Shown: positions 34,893-44,898, counted from the first letter of the stretch. The stretch is 64,000 bases of DNA from Pseudomonas allokribbensis (GCF_014863605.1 NZ_CP062252.1:4225001-4289000), one strand, 5' to 3'. The notes: generated by a model from the sequence alone, not told the origin. Numbers and translations are program-made.

Positions 34893-35177
34893 TGCCCGTT
34901 CCTTGATGGCGACAGCGTCTGTGTCGTTACAGTGTTTCAGGTTAGCAACGGACGCCGATTGCGCCAGTCGATTGGATCCACTGATCGGGCGGGATTTGTT
35001 TCGAAAGATTGGCGATCCGGCACGCCAGGACGCTGAAAAAACCTGTACGCGCCGCAGAATGCTGTCCAGAAAATTCGCCGGCCGATAAAGCGCAGTGGAA
35101 GGAAAACTATCCGTCTGGTTACACTACGCCGCCGCGCTCGGGGGGAGCCGGCCTGACGATGACGGAGTGACCACACC

Positions 35178-36308
35178 GTGCCCGCCCGACCGCCCGAACG
35201 TTCGCGTCTGTCACAACGCCTTTCAGGATTACGCCGCTTGTTCGGCAAGCGAAACCTGGCCAGTGCTGGCCATTGCGCCAGCGCCCAGTCGATTCGCGAT
35301 TATTTCCGGCACAAAGCCCATGGCCAGGGCTACACCCTCAGCCACAGCCAGCAGCGGGTGATCGACTGCATGGCACAGCAGGCCGGCCTGTTGTTCGGCC
35401 CTTCGGCGCAAACCCCGCCCAGTCTTTACCTGCACGGCGCCGTCGGGCGCGGCAAGAGCTGGTTGCTCGACGGTTTTTTCCAGGCGTTGCCGATCCAGCA
35501 GAAACAGCGCCTGCACTTCCATGAGTTCTTCGCCCGCCTGCACCAGGGCATGTTCCGTCATCGAGAGCAGGACGACGCCCTCGGCGCCACCCTCGACGAG
35601 TTGCTGCAGGACTGCCGGGTGCTGTGTTTCGACGAGTTCCATGTGCATGACATCGGTGACGCGATGCTCATCACCCGCTTGTACAAAGCTCTGTTCCAGC
35701 GCGGCATCCTGCTGTTGGTCACCTCCAACTATCCGCCGGAAGGACTGTTGCCCAACCCGCTGTACCACGCGCGGTTCAAACCGGTGATCGATCTGATCAA
35801 TGCCCGCATGCAGGTCATGGAAGTCGGCGGCCCCCACGACTACCGCAGCCAGGCGCGCAACCACGCGCATCAGCTGTTCACCCAGGGCCATTACGTTTGG
35901 CCAGCCACGCCGGCACAACGTCTGGCGCTGGACTTGCCGCCACGCGATACCGCGCCGCAGCCGTTAGCGGTCGGCAACCGGGTTTTACAGGCGCGTCTGT
36001 GCACAGGCCGCCGCGTCGCCTTTACCTTCAATGACCTTTGCGAGCAGCCCACGGCCGTGATGGATTATCTGGAACTGTGCCGACGCTTCGACCAGTGGAT
36101 CATCGATGAACTGCCGGAACTGGACGAATGCTCGATTGCCGTCCAGCAGCGCTTCATCAACCTGATCGACGTGCTCTACGATCAGGACAAACACCTGACG
36201 CTGCTCGGGCAGCTGCCTCTGCACGAAAGCCTGGCCGGCAACGCCATTGACCTGGCCCGCACCCGCAGCCGGCTGGGACAATTGCCGGAAGTGCGTGAAC
36301 CGGCCTGA
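35178..36308 (+). CDS. zapE: ZapE/AFG1-like cell-division ATPase
   Basis: A 376-residue AAA-type ATPase from a GTG start. Walker A is LYLHGAVGRGKSWLLD, Walker B is VLCFDEFHVHDIGDAML, and the sensor-like TSNYPPEGLLPNPLYHARFKPVIDLI is characteristic of ZapE/LACE1. ZapE associates with the Z-ring in E. coli. Many pseudomonads carry more than one member; this copy's position beside a pilus operon and an LRR kinase gives no further hint, so it may be a paralogue of the main ZapE. Confidence 0.85.
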   Translation: MPARPPERSRLSQRLSGLRRLFGKRNLASAGHCASAQSIRDYFRHKAHGQGYTLSHSQQRVIDCMAQQAGLLFGPSAQTPPSLYLHGAVGRGKSWLLDGFFQALPIQQKQRLHFHEFFARLHQGMFRHREQDDALGATLDELLQDCRVLCFDEFHVHDIGDAMLITRLYKALFQRGILLLVTSNYPPEGLLPNPLYHARFKPVIDLINARMQVMEVGGPHDYRSQARNHAHQLFTQGHYVWPATPAQRLALDLPPRDTAPQPLAVGNRVLQARLCTGRRVAFTFNDLCEQPTAVMDYLELCRRFDQWIIDELPELDECSIAVQQRFINLIDVLYDQDKHLTLLGQLPLHESLAGNAIDLARTRSRLGQLPEVREPA

Positions 36309-36371
36309 TTTGCCGTTATCATGCCGCCCATTCCCGGCGTCACTGCGCCCTCTTTGATAGCGACCCATTAC

Positions 36372-37685
36372 ATGCACACCCTTGCTCAATTGCGCGCCGG
36401 CGAACTGTCGGGCATCACCCGGCTGGACCTGGTCGAAGGCTTGACCGAGTTTCCACCCGAGATCTTCGAACTGGCCGACACGCTGGAGGTGCTCAACCTC
36501 AGCGGCAACGCGCTGAGCAGTCTGCCGGACGATTTGCATCGCCTGCGCCATCTGCGCGTGCTGTTCTGCTCCGACAACCGGTTCACCGAACTGCCCGAGT
36601 GCCTTGGCCAGTGTCAGACCCTGAGTATGATCGGCTTCAAGGCCAACCGGATCGCCCGAGTGACCGGCGCTGCACTGCCACCAAAGCTGCGCTGGCTGAT
36701 ACTGACCGACAACCTCATCGAAACCTTGCCCGCCGAACTGGGTGAGCGCCCGCTCCTGCAAAAACTCATGCTCGCCGGTAACCGTCTGCGCACCTTGCCG
36801 CCGTCCTTGAGCCAGTGCCATCGACTGGAGCTGATCCGCATCGCCGCCAACCAGCTGACAGAATTGCCGCAATGGCTGTTGACCCTGCCGAGCCTGACCT
36901 GGCTGGCCTACGCCGGCAACCCGCTGGAAACCGAGGCCGACGCCGCCGCACTGGAGGTCACGCCGCTGATCGATTGGTCGACCTTGCGTCTGGAACAACG
37001 GCTGGGCGAAGGCGCGTCCGGGGTGATTTCCCGTGCGGTGTGGCAGCCGGCCGGCCAACCGGAGCGCTCGGTAGCGGTCAAACTCTACAAGGGCGAAATG
37101 ACCAGCGACGGCTCGCCGTTGCATGAGATGAACGCCTGCATCACGGCCGGGCTGCACCCGAATCTGATCCGGGTCGAAGGCCGCATTGGCAATCACCCCG
37201 ATGGCCAGCAAGGGCTGGTGATGCAACTGATCGATCCGAGCTATCGCAACCTCGCCGCCTTGCCGAGCCTGGCCTCCTGTTCGCGGGATATCTACACCGA
37301 TGACTGCCGGTTCAGTGCCGATGTCGCCTTGCGCATCGCCAAGGGGATTGCGTCGGTCGCCGAGCATCTGCACGAACAAGGCATCACCCATGGCGACCTT
37401 TATGGGCACAACATTCTGTTGAACGATCAGGGCGATTGTCTGCTGGGGGACTTTGGCGCGGCGTCGTTCCATGCCACCACGGACAACCTGGAAACCCGCG
37501 CACTGCAACGCATCGAAGTGCGAGCGTTCGGGATTTTGCTGGGGGAATTGCTGGCGCGCATCGACTCGGGTCTGAGTGCGGATCGGCGTGAAGTGCTGGA
37601 GGCGCTGGAACAGCGCTGCTGTCAGCCAGATGTGCTGGCGCGACCGGGATTCAGCGAGGTTGTGCAGCAGCTGGAAGCGTTGTAG
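36372..37685 (+). CDS. Leucine-rich-repeat protein with C-terminal serine/threonine kinase domain
   Basis: A 437-residue protein from the ATG at 36372. Residues about 15-205 are seven or so leucine-rich repeats (LEVLNLSGNALSSLPDDL, LRVLFCSDNRFTELPECL, LRWLILTDNLIETLPAEL, LQKLMLAGNRLRTLPPSL and others). A compact kinase domain follows: glycine loop LGEGASGV, catalytic Lys in VAVKLYK, catalytic loop THGDLYGHNILL and the DFG motif in LLGDFGAA. All key residues are kept, so it is probably active. There is no signal peptide or membrane helix. Targets are unknown. Confidence 0.9.
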   Translation: MHTLAQLRAGELSGITRLDLVEGLTEFPPEIFELADTLEVLNLSGNALSSLPDDLHRLRHLRVLFCSDNRFTELPECLGQCQTLSMIGFKANRIARVTGAALPPKLRWLILTDNLIETLPAELGERPLLQKLMLAGNRLRTLPPSLSQCHRLELIRIAANQLTELPQWLLTLPSLTWLAYAGNPLETEADAAALEVTPLIDWSTLRLEQRLGEGASGVISRAVWQPAGQPERSVAVKLYKGEMTSDGSPLHEMNACITAGLHPNLIRVEGRIGNHPDGQQGLVMQLIDPSYRNLAALPSLASCSRDIYTDDCRFSADVALRIAKGIASVAEHLHEQGITHGDLYGHNILLNDQGDCLLGDFGAASFHATTDNLETRALQRIEVRAFGILLGELLARIDSGLSADRREVLEALEQRCCQPDVLARPGFSEVVQQLEAL

Positions 37686-37693
37686 CCGCTACA

Positions 37694-37723
37694 CCGCCAT
37701 CGCGAGCGAACTCGCGATGGCGG
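37694..37723. terminator. Hairpin between convergent kinase and YebC-family genes
   Basis: CCGCCATCGCGAG and CTCGCGATGGCGG form a perfect 13-bp stem with a short loop. It resembles common dispersed palindromes of fluorescent pseudomonads and can act as a terminator on both strands. Confidence 0.65.
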
Positions 37724-37741
37724 CATCATTGACGCAGCGGA

Positions 37742-38446
37742 TCAGCCGGCCAGGCCGACGAACATGTCCTGCACGTCGTCGTGGTTGTCGAGGCCTTCGA
37801 GGAACGCTTCGACTTCAGCCATCTGCTCGTCGCTCAGGCCGCTGACCGGGTTCTTCGGCTGATAGCCCAGCTTGGCCGACAGCACGGTGAAACCTTGCTC
37901 AGGCAGGGCTTTCTGCACCGAGTCCAGGTCGGTCGGGTCGGTCAGGAACAGGGTCGCGCCCTCTTCGCCCGGCTCGAAGTCCTGGGCACCGGCTTCGATC
38001 GCGGCCATTTCCGGATCGGCATCCGGGGTGTCCGGCGAGGCTTCGATCATGCCGACGTGGTTGAAGTCCCACGCGACCGAACCGGAAGCGCCCAGTTGGC
38101 CCTTGCGGAACGCCACGCGGATTTCCGCCACGGTGCGGTTGATGTTGTCGGTGACGCACTCGACGATCAACGGAACCTGGTGCGGAGCGAAACCTTCGTA
38201 AGTCACGCGATGGTACTGAACGGTCTCACCCAGCAGGCCCGCGCCTTTCTTGATCGCGCGGTCCAGGGTTTCCTTGGGCATCGAGGCTTTCTTGGCCTGT
38301 TCGACCACCAGACGCAGGTGTGCGTTGGTGGCGGTATCGGCACCGTTGCGGGCAGCGATGGTGATTTCTTTCACCAGTTTGCCGAAGATCTTGCCCTTGG
38401 CGTTGGCTGCCGCTTCTTTGTGTTTAACCTTCCACTGTGCGCCCAT
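37742..38446 (-). CDS. YebC/PmpR-family protein (YeeN branch)
   Basis: A 234-residue protein starting [20 protein letters not shown]. Conserved text includes [28 protein letters not shown] and the acidic C-terminal half. The MGAQWK-KHK start with no AGHSKW motif is that of the second (YeeN-like) group. Relatives are described as DNA-binding regulators or as ribosome-associated factors relieving polyproline stalls; the role here is open between these. Confidence 0.9.
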   Translation of the reverse strand: MGAQWKVKHKEAAANAKGKIFGKLVKEITIAARNGADTATNAHLRLVVEQAKKASMPKETLDRAIKKGAGLLGETVQYHRVTYEGFAPHQVPLIVECVTDNINRTVAEIRVAFRKGQLGASGSVAWDFNHVGMIEASPDTPDADPEMAAIEAGAQDFEPGEEGATLFLTDPTDLDSVQKALPEQGFTVLSAKLGYQPKNPVSGLSDEQMAEVEAFLEGLDNHDDVQDMFVGLAG

Positions 38447-38665
38447 TACTCACTCTCTTGATCTGTGGCGCCGAGACATCTATTGGCCGACGCGTGGCGC
38501 CAAGTTTATACGGCCTAAAGTCGGCAATCGACCAAAAATTCCGTCACGTGTCGACATCTTCTACACACCTTGTAGGGCGATTCTGAAAAACCGGTTTGTC
38601 ATGACCATTTCGCACTGCGGTTTCGTACCCTCTGTGGCCCGTATGACCCGACAGAGCCCGTCCGA

Positions 38666-40072
38666 ATGCTCAATGACAAGGAAAGTCCCTTCACGCTGAC
38701 TCTCATCGAGGGTGGCCTGTGCCTGCCGGTACTGCGCTTCAGCGGCCATGAAGGCCTGAACCGGCCCTATCGTTTCGAGATAGAAGTCCTTGGCCTGGCC
38801 CCGGCCCTTGCCCCCGCCACCCTGTTGCATCGGTCGGCCTTCCTGCAGTTGAGTGAAGGTCATGGCCTTCACGGCACCCTTCATAGCGCCAGTTGCGAAC
38901 ATCGCGGTGCCCATCGGATCGGTTACCAAGTGGTGCTGGTGCCGCACCTGCAGAGGTTGGAGCACCAGCCCAGGCGCCGGGTGTTCACCCGGTTGAGCGT
39001 GCCGGACATTCTCGAAAGACTGCTCACCGAACATCGCCTGCCCGCACACGGTTACCGGCTCGACCTGACGGTGGGACACTATCCGCCGCGTCCGTTTTGC
39101 ATCCAGTACGACGAGACCGACCTCGCACTGTTGCATCGGCTGTGCGAGGAAGAAGGCATCCACTATCACTTCGAGCACCGGCCGGATGGCCATGTCGTGG
39201 TGTTCGCCGATGACAGTCTGAACCTGCCGCAGCCCCCGATACCCGTGCCCTTCTGTCCAGAGAACGAGGCGCGCGCGCCCACTCTCAGTACGCTGTTCCT
39301 GCGTCACGACGCCGTCACGGCGCAGGTGTCACCCACCGTCCGTGAACGCGGGCAACCGAGCAACGACGATGAGGCGGCCAATCACGCGGCGACAGGCGTC
39401 ATCCCCCTGCGAGGATTCCCGCCCTCCGGGCAACGCCACGCCGATCAACGCAGCCGTCGACAGCTGGAACGCCAGCGCTGCCAATACCGCTGCATTCAGG
39501 GTCGCAGCGATTGCACGCAATTGCTCAGTGGCCATCTGTTGCAGGTCACGGATCATCCGGTGGGTGCGTTCAACGAGCAGTGGCTGATCACCGAATTGCG
39601 CCATCAGGGGCAGCAGCCGTCGATTCTCGAGCCGATGTCCACGCCCCGCCGTTATCACAACGATTTCACTGCACAGCCCTGGTCGACGGAGTATCGCCCG
39701 CCGCTGCGGCAACCGCGCCCGAGCATTCCGGGCTATCACCCGGCGCAAGTGCTGGGTTCGCCCGGGCAACCGCCGCAGCTGGACGATCTGGGCCGAATCG
39801 CCGTCAGGTTATGGCCCACGCTGGCACAGAACGCCGACGGTGACGGGTTATGGCTGGCAATTGCCATGGTCGGTGCGGGCGGCCGGATCGCCAGGGAAGC
39901 GCTGCCGCGTGCCGGCAGCGAAGTATGGGTGAGTTTTCTCGACAGCGATCCGGATCGACCGATCCTGTGCCTGGACGTCAGCCAACCTCGCCCGGCGCGC
40001 AAAAACCCGGAACCACACGACAACGGCCTGTTGCTCGACTGGCTACTCAATCGCACCCCACCTTCGTCCTGA
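38666..40072 (+). CDS. Short VgrG-family type VI secretion spike protein, orphan
   Basis: A 468-residue Vgr protein: gp27-like start (FTLTLIEGGLCLPVLRFSGHEGLNRPYRFEIEVLGL), QYDETDLALLHRLCEEEGIHYHFEH, and a gp5-OB-like domain (HPAQVLGSPGQPPQLDDLGRIAVRLWP ... AGSEVWVSFLDSDPDRPIL). The text stops soon after that domain, so the needle-forming repeat region of full-length VgrG (usually 640 or more residues) is short or absent. No Hcp, PAAR or effector gene is adjacent. Either a small spike variant or a vestigial copy. Confidence 0.82.
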   Translation: MLNDKESPFTLTLIEGGLCLPVLRFSGHEGLNRPYRFEIEVLGLAPALAPATLLHRSAFLQLSEGHGLHGTLHSASCEHRGAHRIGYQVVLVPHLQRLEHQPRRRVFTRLSVPDILERLLTEHRLPAHGYRLDLTVGHYPPRPFCIQYDETDLALLHRLCEEEGIHYHFEHRPDGHVVVFADDSLNLPQPPIPVPFCPENEARAPTLSTLFLRHDAVTAQVSPTVRERGQPSNDDEAANHAATGVIPLRGFPPSGQRHADQRSRRQLERQRCQYRCIQGRSDCTQLLSGHLLQVTDHPVGAFNEQWLITELRHQGQQPSILEPMSTPRRYHNDFTAQPWSTEYRPPLRQPRPSIPGYHPAQVLGSPGQPPQLDDLGRIAVRLWPTLAQNADGDGLWLAIAMVGAGGRIAREALPRAGSEVWVSFLDSDPDRPILCLDVSQPRPARKNPEPHDNGLLLDWLLNRTPPSS

Positions 40073-40075
40073 CGT

Positions 40076-41467
40076 TCAACCCTTGTCAGCCTTGCCGGCG
40101 GCGGCGGCGAATTTCGCCAGGCGTACATCGAGGTGCCGAGGTCGCCGCCCGTGATCCTCGGCGCGCTCCTTGCGGCGAATGGCATTGCGCACCATCAGCG
40201 AACCGAGATAGCGGATAGGCTCAGGCGGAAAGTAACCCAACGGCCCGTTGACCAGCGGCGAACGCGTCCACGGGTTGTCGAGACCTAGCACCAACGAGGC
40301 GAGAATCTGCCCGCCCATGTGACACGGTCCAACCCCACTGCCGGAATAACCGAACCCGTAGAACACGTTGCCGCTGGCACTCATCTGGCCGAAAAACGGC
40401 AGGCCGGTGACCGAACGATCCGACGGGCCATTCCACGTTGCGTCGACCTTCACATCGGCGAAGGCCGGGAAAAAATCGTCGAGGCTGCGCTTGAGCAACC
40501 CGGCGTAAGGCGATGGTTGATCAAACACCGGCAGCATCCGCCCGCCGTAAGCGAAGGTGTTGCCGCCTTTGCCGAGCATGATCCGGCCGTCCGGGGTGTT
40601 GTGGTAGTAGTGAACGAAAATCCGCGAATCAAGCACGGTCACGCCGCTGGTCAAACCGATTTCCTGCAACAGCTCCGGGCGCGGCTCGGTGATCAGCATG
40701 TCGCTGGAGACAATCGCCACGCTGCGTTCGAACTGCGGAAAAGCCCGCGCCATCCAGGCATTCATCGCCAGCACCACGCGGTCGGCGACCACACTGCCGC
40801 TGGCCGTCTGGAGGCGCGCCGGACGCCCTTCCTCCAGTCCCGTCATTGCAGTGTTTTCATGGATCTTCACGCCCAGTTGCAACGCGACCCGACGCAACCC
40901 ACGCACCAGTTTGCCCGGCTGGACACTGGCGGCGGCCGGCGAGAACCAGCCTTCCAGATGCTTGTCTGAACCGGCCATGCGCTGAACATCGGCAACCGGA
41001 CGTTGGGTGAACGAGTTGATGCTGTTGCGCTCAAGCGCCGCAATCACCGCGTCGGTCGAGCCGCATTGCGCACGATTGGTCGCGGTGTAAAGCGTGCCGT
41101 CCAACCGGTAATCGGCATCGACGCCGTACTGCTCGCAGAACTCGCCAATGGCGTGAATGCTGCGTTCGGATTCCTTGACCAGCCGCACCGCTTCTTCAAC
41201 GCCGAACAGCCGCTCGAGGGTGAAGTACTTCGCCGACCACGACAGCGCACAACCGCCATTGCGCCCACTGGCGCCGGCACCGCAGATGTCGGCCTCGATC
41301 AGCAACACATCGAGTTCGGGGTTCTGTTGCTTGAGCATGATTGCCGTCCACAAACCGGTGTAACCGCCACCGACGATGCACACGTCGGTGCGCACTTCGC
41401 CTTGCAGCGGCGGGCACGGTTCGGACGAATCGAGTTGCAAGGCCTGCTCCAGCCAAAACGGTCTCAT
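40076..41467 (-). CDS. FAD-dependent amine oxidoreductase (DAO family), possibly acting on aminophosphonates
   Basis: A 463-residue DAO-fold flavoenzyme starting MRPFWLEQALQLDSSEPCPP, with GGAG before the ATG at 41467. The FAD-binding site is VCIVGGGYTGLWTAIMLKQ; the C-terminal region GFGYSGSGVGPCHMGGQI is shared with PuuB-like gamma-glutamylputrescine oxidases. It is read with the AEP transporter and lies in the phnW/phnX cluster. FAD oxidases (PbfD type) that remove or demethylate the amine of AEP and N-methyl-AEP have been described beside such clusters, so that role is inferred here. Confidence 0.85.
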   Translation of the reverse strand: MRPFWLEQALQLDSSEPCPPLQGEVRTDVCIVGGGYTGLWTAIMLKQQNPELDVLLIEADICGAGASGRNGGCALSWSAKYFTLERLFGVEEAVRLVKESERSIHAIGEFCEQYGVDADYRLDGTLYTATNRAQCGSTDAVIAALERNSINSFTQRPVADVQRMAGSDKHLEGWFSPAAASVQPGKLVRGLRRVALQLGVKIHENTAMTGLEEGRPARLQTASGSVVADRVVLAMNAWMARAFPQFERSVAIVSSDMLITEPRPELLQEIGLTSGVTVLDSRIFVHYYHNTPDGRIMLGKGGNTFAYGGRMLPVFDQPSPYAGLLKRSLDDFFPAFADVKVDATWNGPSDRSVTGLPFFGQMSASGNVFYGFGYSGSGVGPCHMGGQILASLVLGLDNPWTRSPLVNGPLGYFPPEPIRYLGSLMVRNAIRRKERAEDHGRRPRHLDVRLAKFAAAAGKADKG

Positions 41468-41540
41468 GAAAATTCTCCAGTCAGTCGGCCACGGCACAGC
41501 CTGCCGCGAACACCGCAGCAGGCCGCGAGGCAGGGTTTGT

Positions 41541-42866
41541 TCAGTTACGCAGGGGTTTGATGGTCAGGGCACGATTGGGCACGTAGGCACGCGGTTCCAT
41601 GACGCCGACCGGGCGGCTGTTCCAGTGCGGAATCAGCACCAGCGCCGAGAACAGCGCACAACCGGCGAAGACGATGAACACCGTCACGGAGTCGAAGTAA
41701 CCCGGCAGCAAACCACCGAGCACCGCACCGACCGAGCCGCAGCCGTTGACGAATCCGGCCGCCGTGGCGCCAGCCTTGGCTTTGCCGAAGTCGATGGCGG
41801 CTGCACCGCTGATCATCGAATCCGGGCCGTACAGGGTCAGGCCCATCACGAACAGCAGCGCCACCACCAGCATCACGCTGCCGGTATGCAAGGCGCCCAT
41901 GAACAGCGCCAGGGTTACGGTCAGCGCCAGCAGGCTCAGTACGCAGGCCGGCATGCGCCGGGCGCCGAACAGTTTGTCCGAGGCCATGCCGATCATGATC
42001 GGGCCTAAAAGACCTGCCAGTTCAAACGAGGTCGGAATGATCGCCGCGCCGACCTTGCCCACGGTGGGCATCTGTTCAAAGACGATCACCGGGCCCCACA
42101 AGAGGATCGCGTAACGCGCCGGTTTCAACAGGAAGTACGCCAGCCCCAGGACCAACACCGTGCGGTTTCGAAGGATTTCCTTGAGCGGCTCCCACACGCT
42201 GAGTTTGCTGTTGGCTTCAGTTTCCTCGGCGCTGAGCTCCGGCTCCGGCTCCACCGCCGGCAGGCCGACATCTTCCGGTTTGTTGCGCTGAAAGAGGAAG
42301 AACAACACCGCCACTGCCGCGACCACCGCCGCACTGGAAATGAACGCCGCGTGCCAGGTGCCGACCAGCGTGTACGCCCACCAACCGGCGAACGGCGAGG
42401 CCACCAATCCACCGAAGGCGTAGCAGGAACTCCACAACCCGAGCACTCGCCCGCGCTGTTCCGAAGGGAAAAAACTACCGAGGTTCTTGCACAGCCCCGA
42501 CCATCCGGTGGACTGCGCCAGCCCTTGAATCAACATGCAGGTGGCGAAGATCGGCAAAGTCGCAAAACTGCCCATCACCAACGCCGCCGCAGCGGAAATA
42601 AGCAACCCACCGAGCACCACGACCCTTGGACCAAAGCGGTCGGCGAGCATGCCCCAGGTGAACTGGCCAATGGCGTAGGCCGCCAGGTAAATCGCGTCGA
42701 GGTTGGCCATGGCCATTTTGTCGAGCATGAAGGTGGGGTCTTCGGCGATGCCCAGTTTGGCCACCGAAAAGGCTTTGCGGGTGAAATAAAACGCGGCGTA
42801 AGCGAGCCAGGTAACAGCGAAGATCTGCATGCGCCAACGCGCAAGGGTGCCGATGTGCTTGTTCAT
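41541..42866 (-). CDS. MFS transporter of the organophosphate (GlpT-like) family, likely AEP permease
   Basis: A 441-residue permease starting MNKHIGTLARWRMQIF, with GAGG upstream of the ATG. About 12 membrane helices. AYAAFYFTRKAFSVAK and LADRFGPRVV (motif A) and the placement of GYFDSVTV are GlpT/UhpT-family features. It precedes the FAD oxidase in the same direction with a 70-bp gap and stands between two LysR genes. With phnW/phnX nearby, uptake of 2-aminoethylphosphonate is the most likely role. Confidence 0.87.
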   Translation of the reverse strand: MNKHIGTLARWRMQIFAVTWLAYAAFYFTRKAFSVAKLGIAEDPTFMLDKMAMANLDAIYLAAYAIGQFTWGMLADRFGPRVVVLGGLLISAAAALVMGSFATLPIFATCMLIQGLAQSTGWSGLCKNLGSFFPSEQRGRVLGLWSSCYAFGGLVASPFAGWWAYTLVGTWHAAFISSAAVVAAVAVLFFLFQRNKPEDVGLPAVEPEPELSAEETEANSKLSVWEPLKEILRNRTVLVLGLAYFLLKPARYAILLWGPVIVFEQMPTVGKVGAAIIPTSFELAGLLGPIMIGMASDKLFGARRMPACVLSLLALTVTLALFMGALHTGSVMLVVALLFVMGLTLYGPDSMISGAAAIDFGKAKAGATAAGFVNGCGSVGAVLGGLLPGYFDSVTVFIVFAGCALFSALVLIPHWNSRPVGVMEPRAYVPNRALTIKPLRN

Positions 42867-43136
42867 TGTGGTTCTGACCTCAGGGTGTGAGTGTGCCGGC
42901 AGAATCGTTAAGTAAACGCCTGTGTTTTTTATTGTTGAGCACTGCGATATCACCCCGTCCCTTCGGCGATACCGGTCAGATGAGTCCTGGTGTTGCACGC
43001 ACAGGCTCATGGCCAGCGTCGCTGCCCGACCGGGCAGTCAGCGTTGGCGTGAGCCGATCAAAGCAATTACTGTTTAATAAATAAAATCGATTTATCGTAT
43101 TTCACACATAAGCTCAGCTTGTTAATGGAGTCTGCG

Positions 43137-44009
43137 ATGTCTGTTTCCCACGCCCAGCTCAAAGCCTTTCACGCCGTGGCCGTGCACGGAAGCTTCACCA
43201 AGGCCGCCGAGCGGCTTTATCTGACGCAACCGGCGATTTCCGATCAAGTGCGCAAGCTGGAAGAGCGCTTCGGCGTGTTGCTGTTCCATCGCAACAAACG
43301 CTCGGTGCGCCTGACGGATCTGGGCGAACGCCTCCTGGCAATCACCCAGCGCCTGTTCGTGGTTGAGGCCGAAGCTCAGGAGTTATTGCAGGAATCCCAG
43401 GCCTTGCAGACCGGCAGCCTGATTCTGGCGGTGGATGCGCCGGTGCATGTGTTGCCGCAGATCGCCCGGTTCTGCGAGCGCTACCCGGGGATCAGCGTGA
43501 AGATCGAGACCGGCAACACCGATGAATCGCTGTTCCGTCTGTTCAACTATCAGGCTGATCTGGCGTTGCTCGGGCGTGATGTCAGCGATGAGCGCCTTCT
43601 GTGCGTACCGCTGCGCAATGATCCGATGGTGGCATTCGTCTCGCGCCATCATCCGTGGGCCGAGCGCGAGTCGATCTGCCTGGAAGATCTGGACGACACG
43701 CCGCTGGTGCTGCGCGAACACGGCTCAGTGACCCGCCAGACCCTGGAAGAAGAAATGGCCCGCGCCGGTTTCCGCATCCGCCCGGCGATTCAGGTCGAAG
43801 GCCGGGAAGCCGCGCGGGAAGCGGTGGTCGTGGGAATTGGCGTGGGGGTGGTGTCGGCGGCGGAGTTTGGTGCGGACTCACGGGTCTGCGCGCTGCCGAT
43901 CACTGATTGCACCCGCCGATTGACGGAGACGCTGGTGTGCCTGCGCGAGCAGAGTTCGCGGCGGGTGGTGGCGACGTTTCTCGAGATGGTGCGCGAAAGC
44001 CTCCTGTAG
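43137..44009 (+). CDS. LysR-family regulator of the phosphonate cluster (1)
   Basis: A 290-residue LysR protein starting MSVSHAQLKAFHAVAVHGSF; the ATG at 43137 has GGAG at good spacing. HTH text: FTKAAERLYLTQPAISDQVRKLEERFGVLLF. It is divergent from the putative AEP transporter and is its natural regulator. The C-terminal effector domain resembles that of the regulator at 44038-44898, so the two probably sense related ligands. Confidence 0.9.
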   Translation: MSVSHAQLKAFHAVAVHGSFTKAAERLYLTQPAISDQVRKLEERFGVLLFHRNKRSVRLTDLGERLLAITQRLFVVEAEAQELLQESQALQTGSLILAVDAPVHVLPQIARFCERYPGISVKIETGNTDESLFRLFNYQADLALLGRDVSDERLLCVPLRNDPMVAFVSRHHPWAERESICLEDLDDTPLVLREHGSVTRQTLEEEMARAGFRIRPAIQVEGREAAREAVVVGIGVGVVSAAEFGADSRVCALPITDCTRRLTETLVCLREQSSRRVVATFLEMVRESLL

Positions 44010-44039
44010 ATCGTTCCCACGCCGAGCGTGGGAACGATC
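44009..44039. terminator. Hairpin between convergent LysR genes
   Basis: GATCGTTCCCACGC and GCGTGGGAACGATC form a perfect 14-bp stem with a CGA loop; the first base is the last base of the stop codon. This is a common dispersed palindrome in fluorescent pseudomonads. Confidence 0.7.
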
Positions 44040-44898
44040 AGGTGGGGGCCAACCCGAAAAACGCCTGAATCAAGCGCAACTCCCGCCGCCGCTCCACGCA
44101 GCCGATCATGTGCCGATTGACCAGCCCCTCGCCGGCAATCGGAATCGCCACCACTCGCGGGTCATGGCTGACTTCAACCGATGACACCACGCCAACCCCC
44201 AGTTCAGCCGCCACCGCTTCCGTCACCGCCTCACGGCTGTCCAGTTCCAGCAACACCCGTGGACTGACCGACGCCTGTGCACAGGCCTGATCGAAGGTGC
44301 GCCGGGTAATCGAACTCGGCTCGCGCAAGACCATGATCACCTGGTCCAGCTCCTTGAGCCTGACTTCGCCGCTGCGCGTCGCCCACGGATGCGCGGCCGG
44401 CACCAGTGCGCAGATCCGCGATTCGCTCAGCGCTTGCAGGTGCAGGCCCTTGCGCGGCTCGACTTCGGTCAGCACCGCCACGTCCGCATGTTCGGACAAC
44501 AACGCCGCCAGGGTTTCCTGGGCATTGCCCAACCGCAGGTTCACGGTGATCCCCGGATACCGCGCCCGCAGGCTGGCGAGCATCGGCATGACCATGTGCG
44601 GACCGTCCGCCGCCACCTCAAGTCGCCCGGTGAGCAACTGCCGGTTGGCTTCAAGCAGCGCCTGGGCCTCTTCGGCCATGCCGAACATCGCCCGGGTGAT
44701 CGCCGCCAGTTTGGTGCCCTCCTCCGTCAACTCGACCCGGCGTGCCGTCCGTCGCAACAGCGTGATCTGGTAATGCTCCTCGAGCGCCTTGATGTGCCCG
44801 GTGACCGCCGGCTGGCTGATAAACAGGCGTGCGGCGGCACGGGTGAAGCTGCCTTCCCGGGCCACGGCGTCGAAGGCGCGGAGCTGGAACAGGTTCAT
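44038..44898 (-). CDS. LysR-family regulator of the phosphonate cluster (2)
   Basis: A 286-residue LysR protein, MNLFQLRAFDAVAREGSF, HTH FTRAAARLFISQPAVTGHIKALEEHY. It is divergent from phnW (114 bp between starts) and probably activates phnWX when AEP is present, as described for LysR proteins next to phnW. Confidence 0.9.
   Translation of the reverse strand: MNLFQLRAFDAVAREGSFTRAAARLFISQPAVTGHIKALEEHYQITLLRRTARRVELTEEGTKLAAITRAMFGMAEEAQALLEANRQLLTGRLEVAADGPHMVMPMLASLRARYPGITVNLRLGNAQETLAALLSEHADVAVLTEVEPRKGLHLQALSESRICALVPAAHPWATRSGEVRLKELDQVIMVLREPSSITRRTFDQACAQASVSPRVLLELDSREAVTEAVAAELGVGVVSSVEVSHDPRVVAIPIAGEGLVNRHMIGCVERRRELRLIQAFFGLAPT

Noticed and set aside
44009-44039. Palindrome as an operator for the LysR pair
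   Set aside because: It lies between the 3' ends of convergent genes and matches the common dispersed palindromes of these genomes, so a terminator is simpler.
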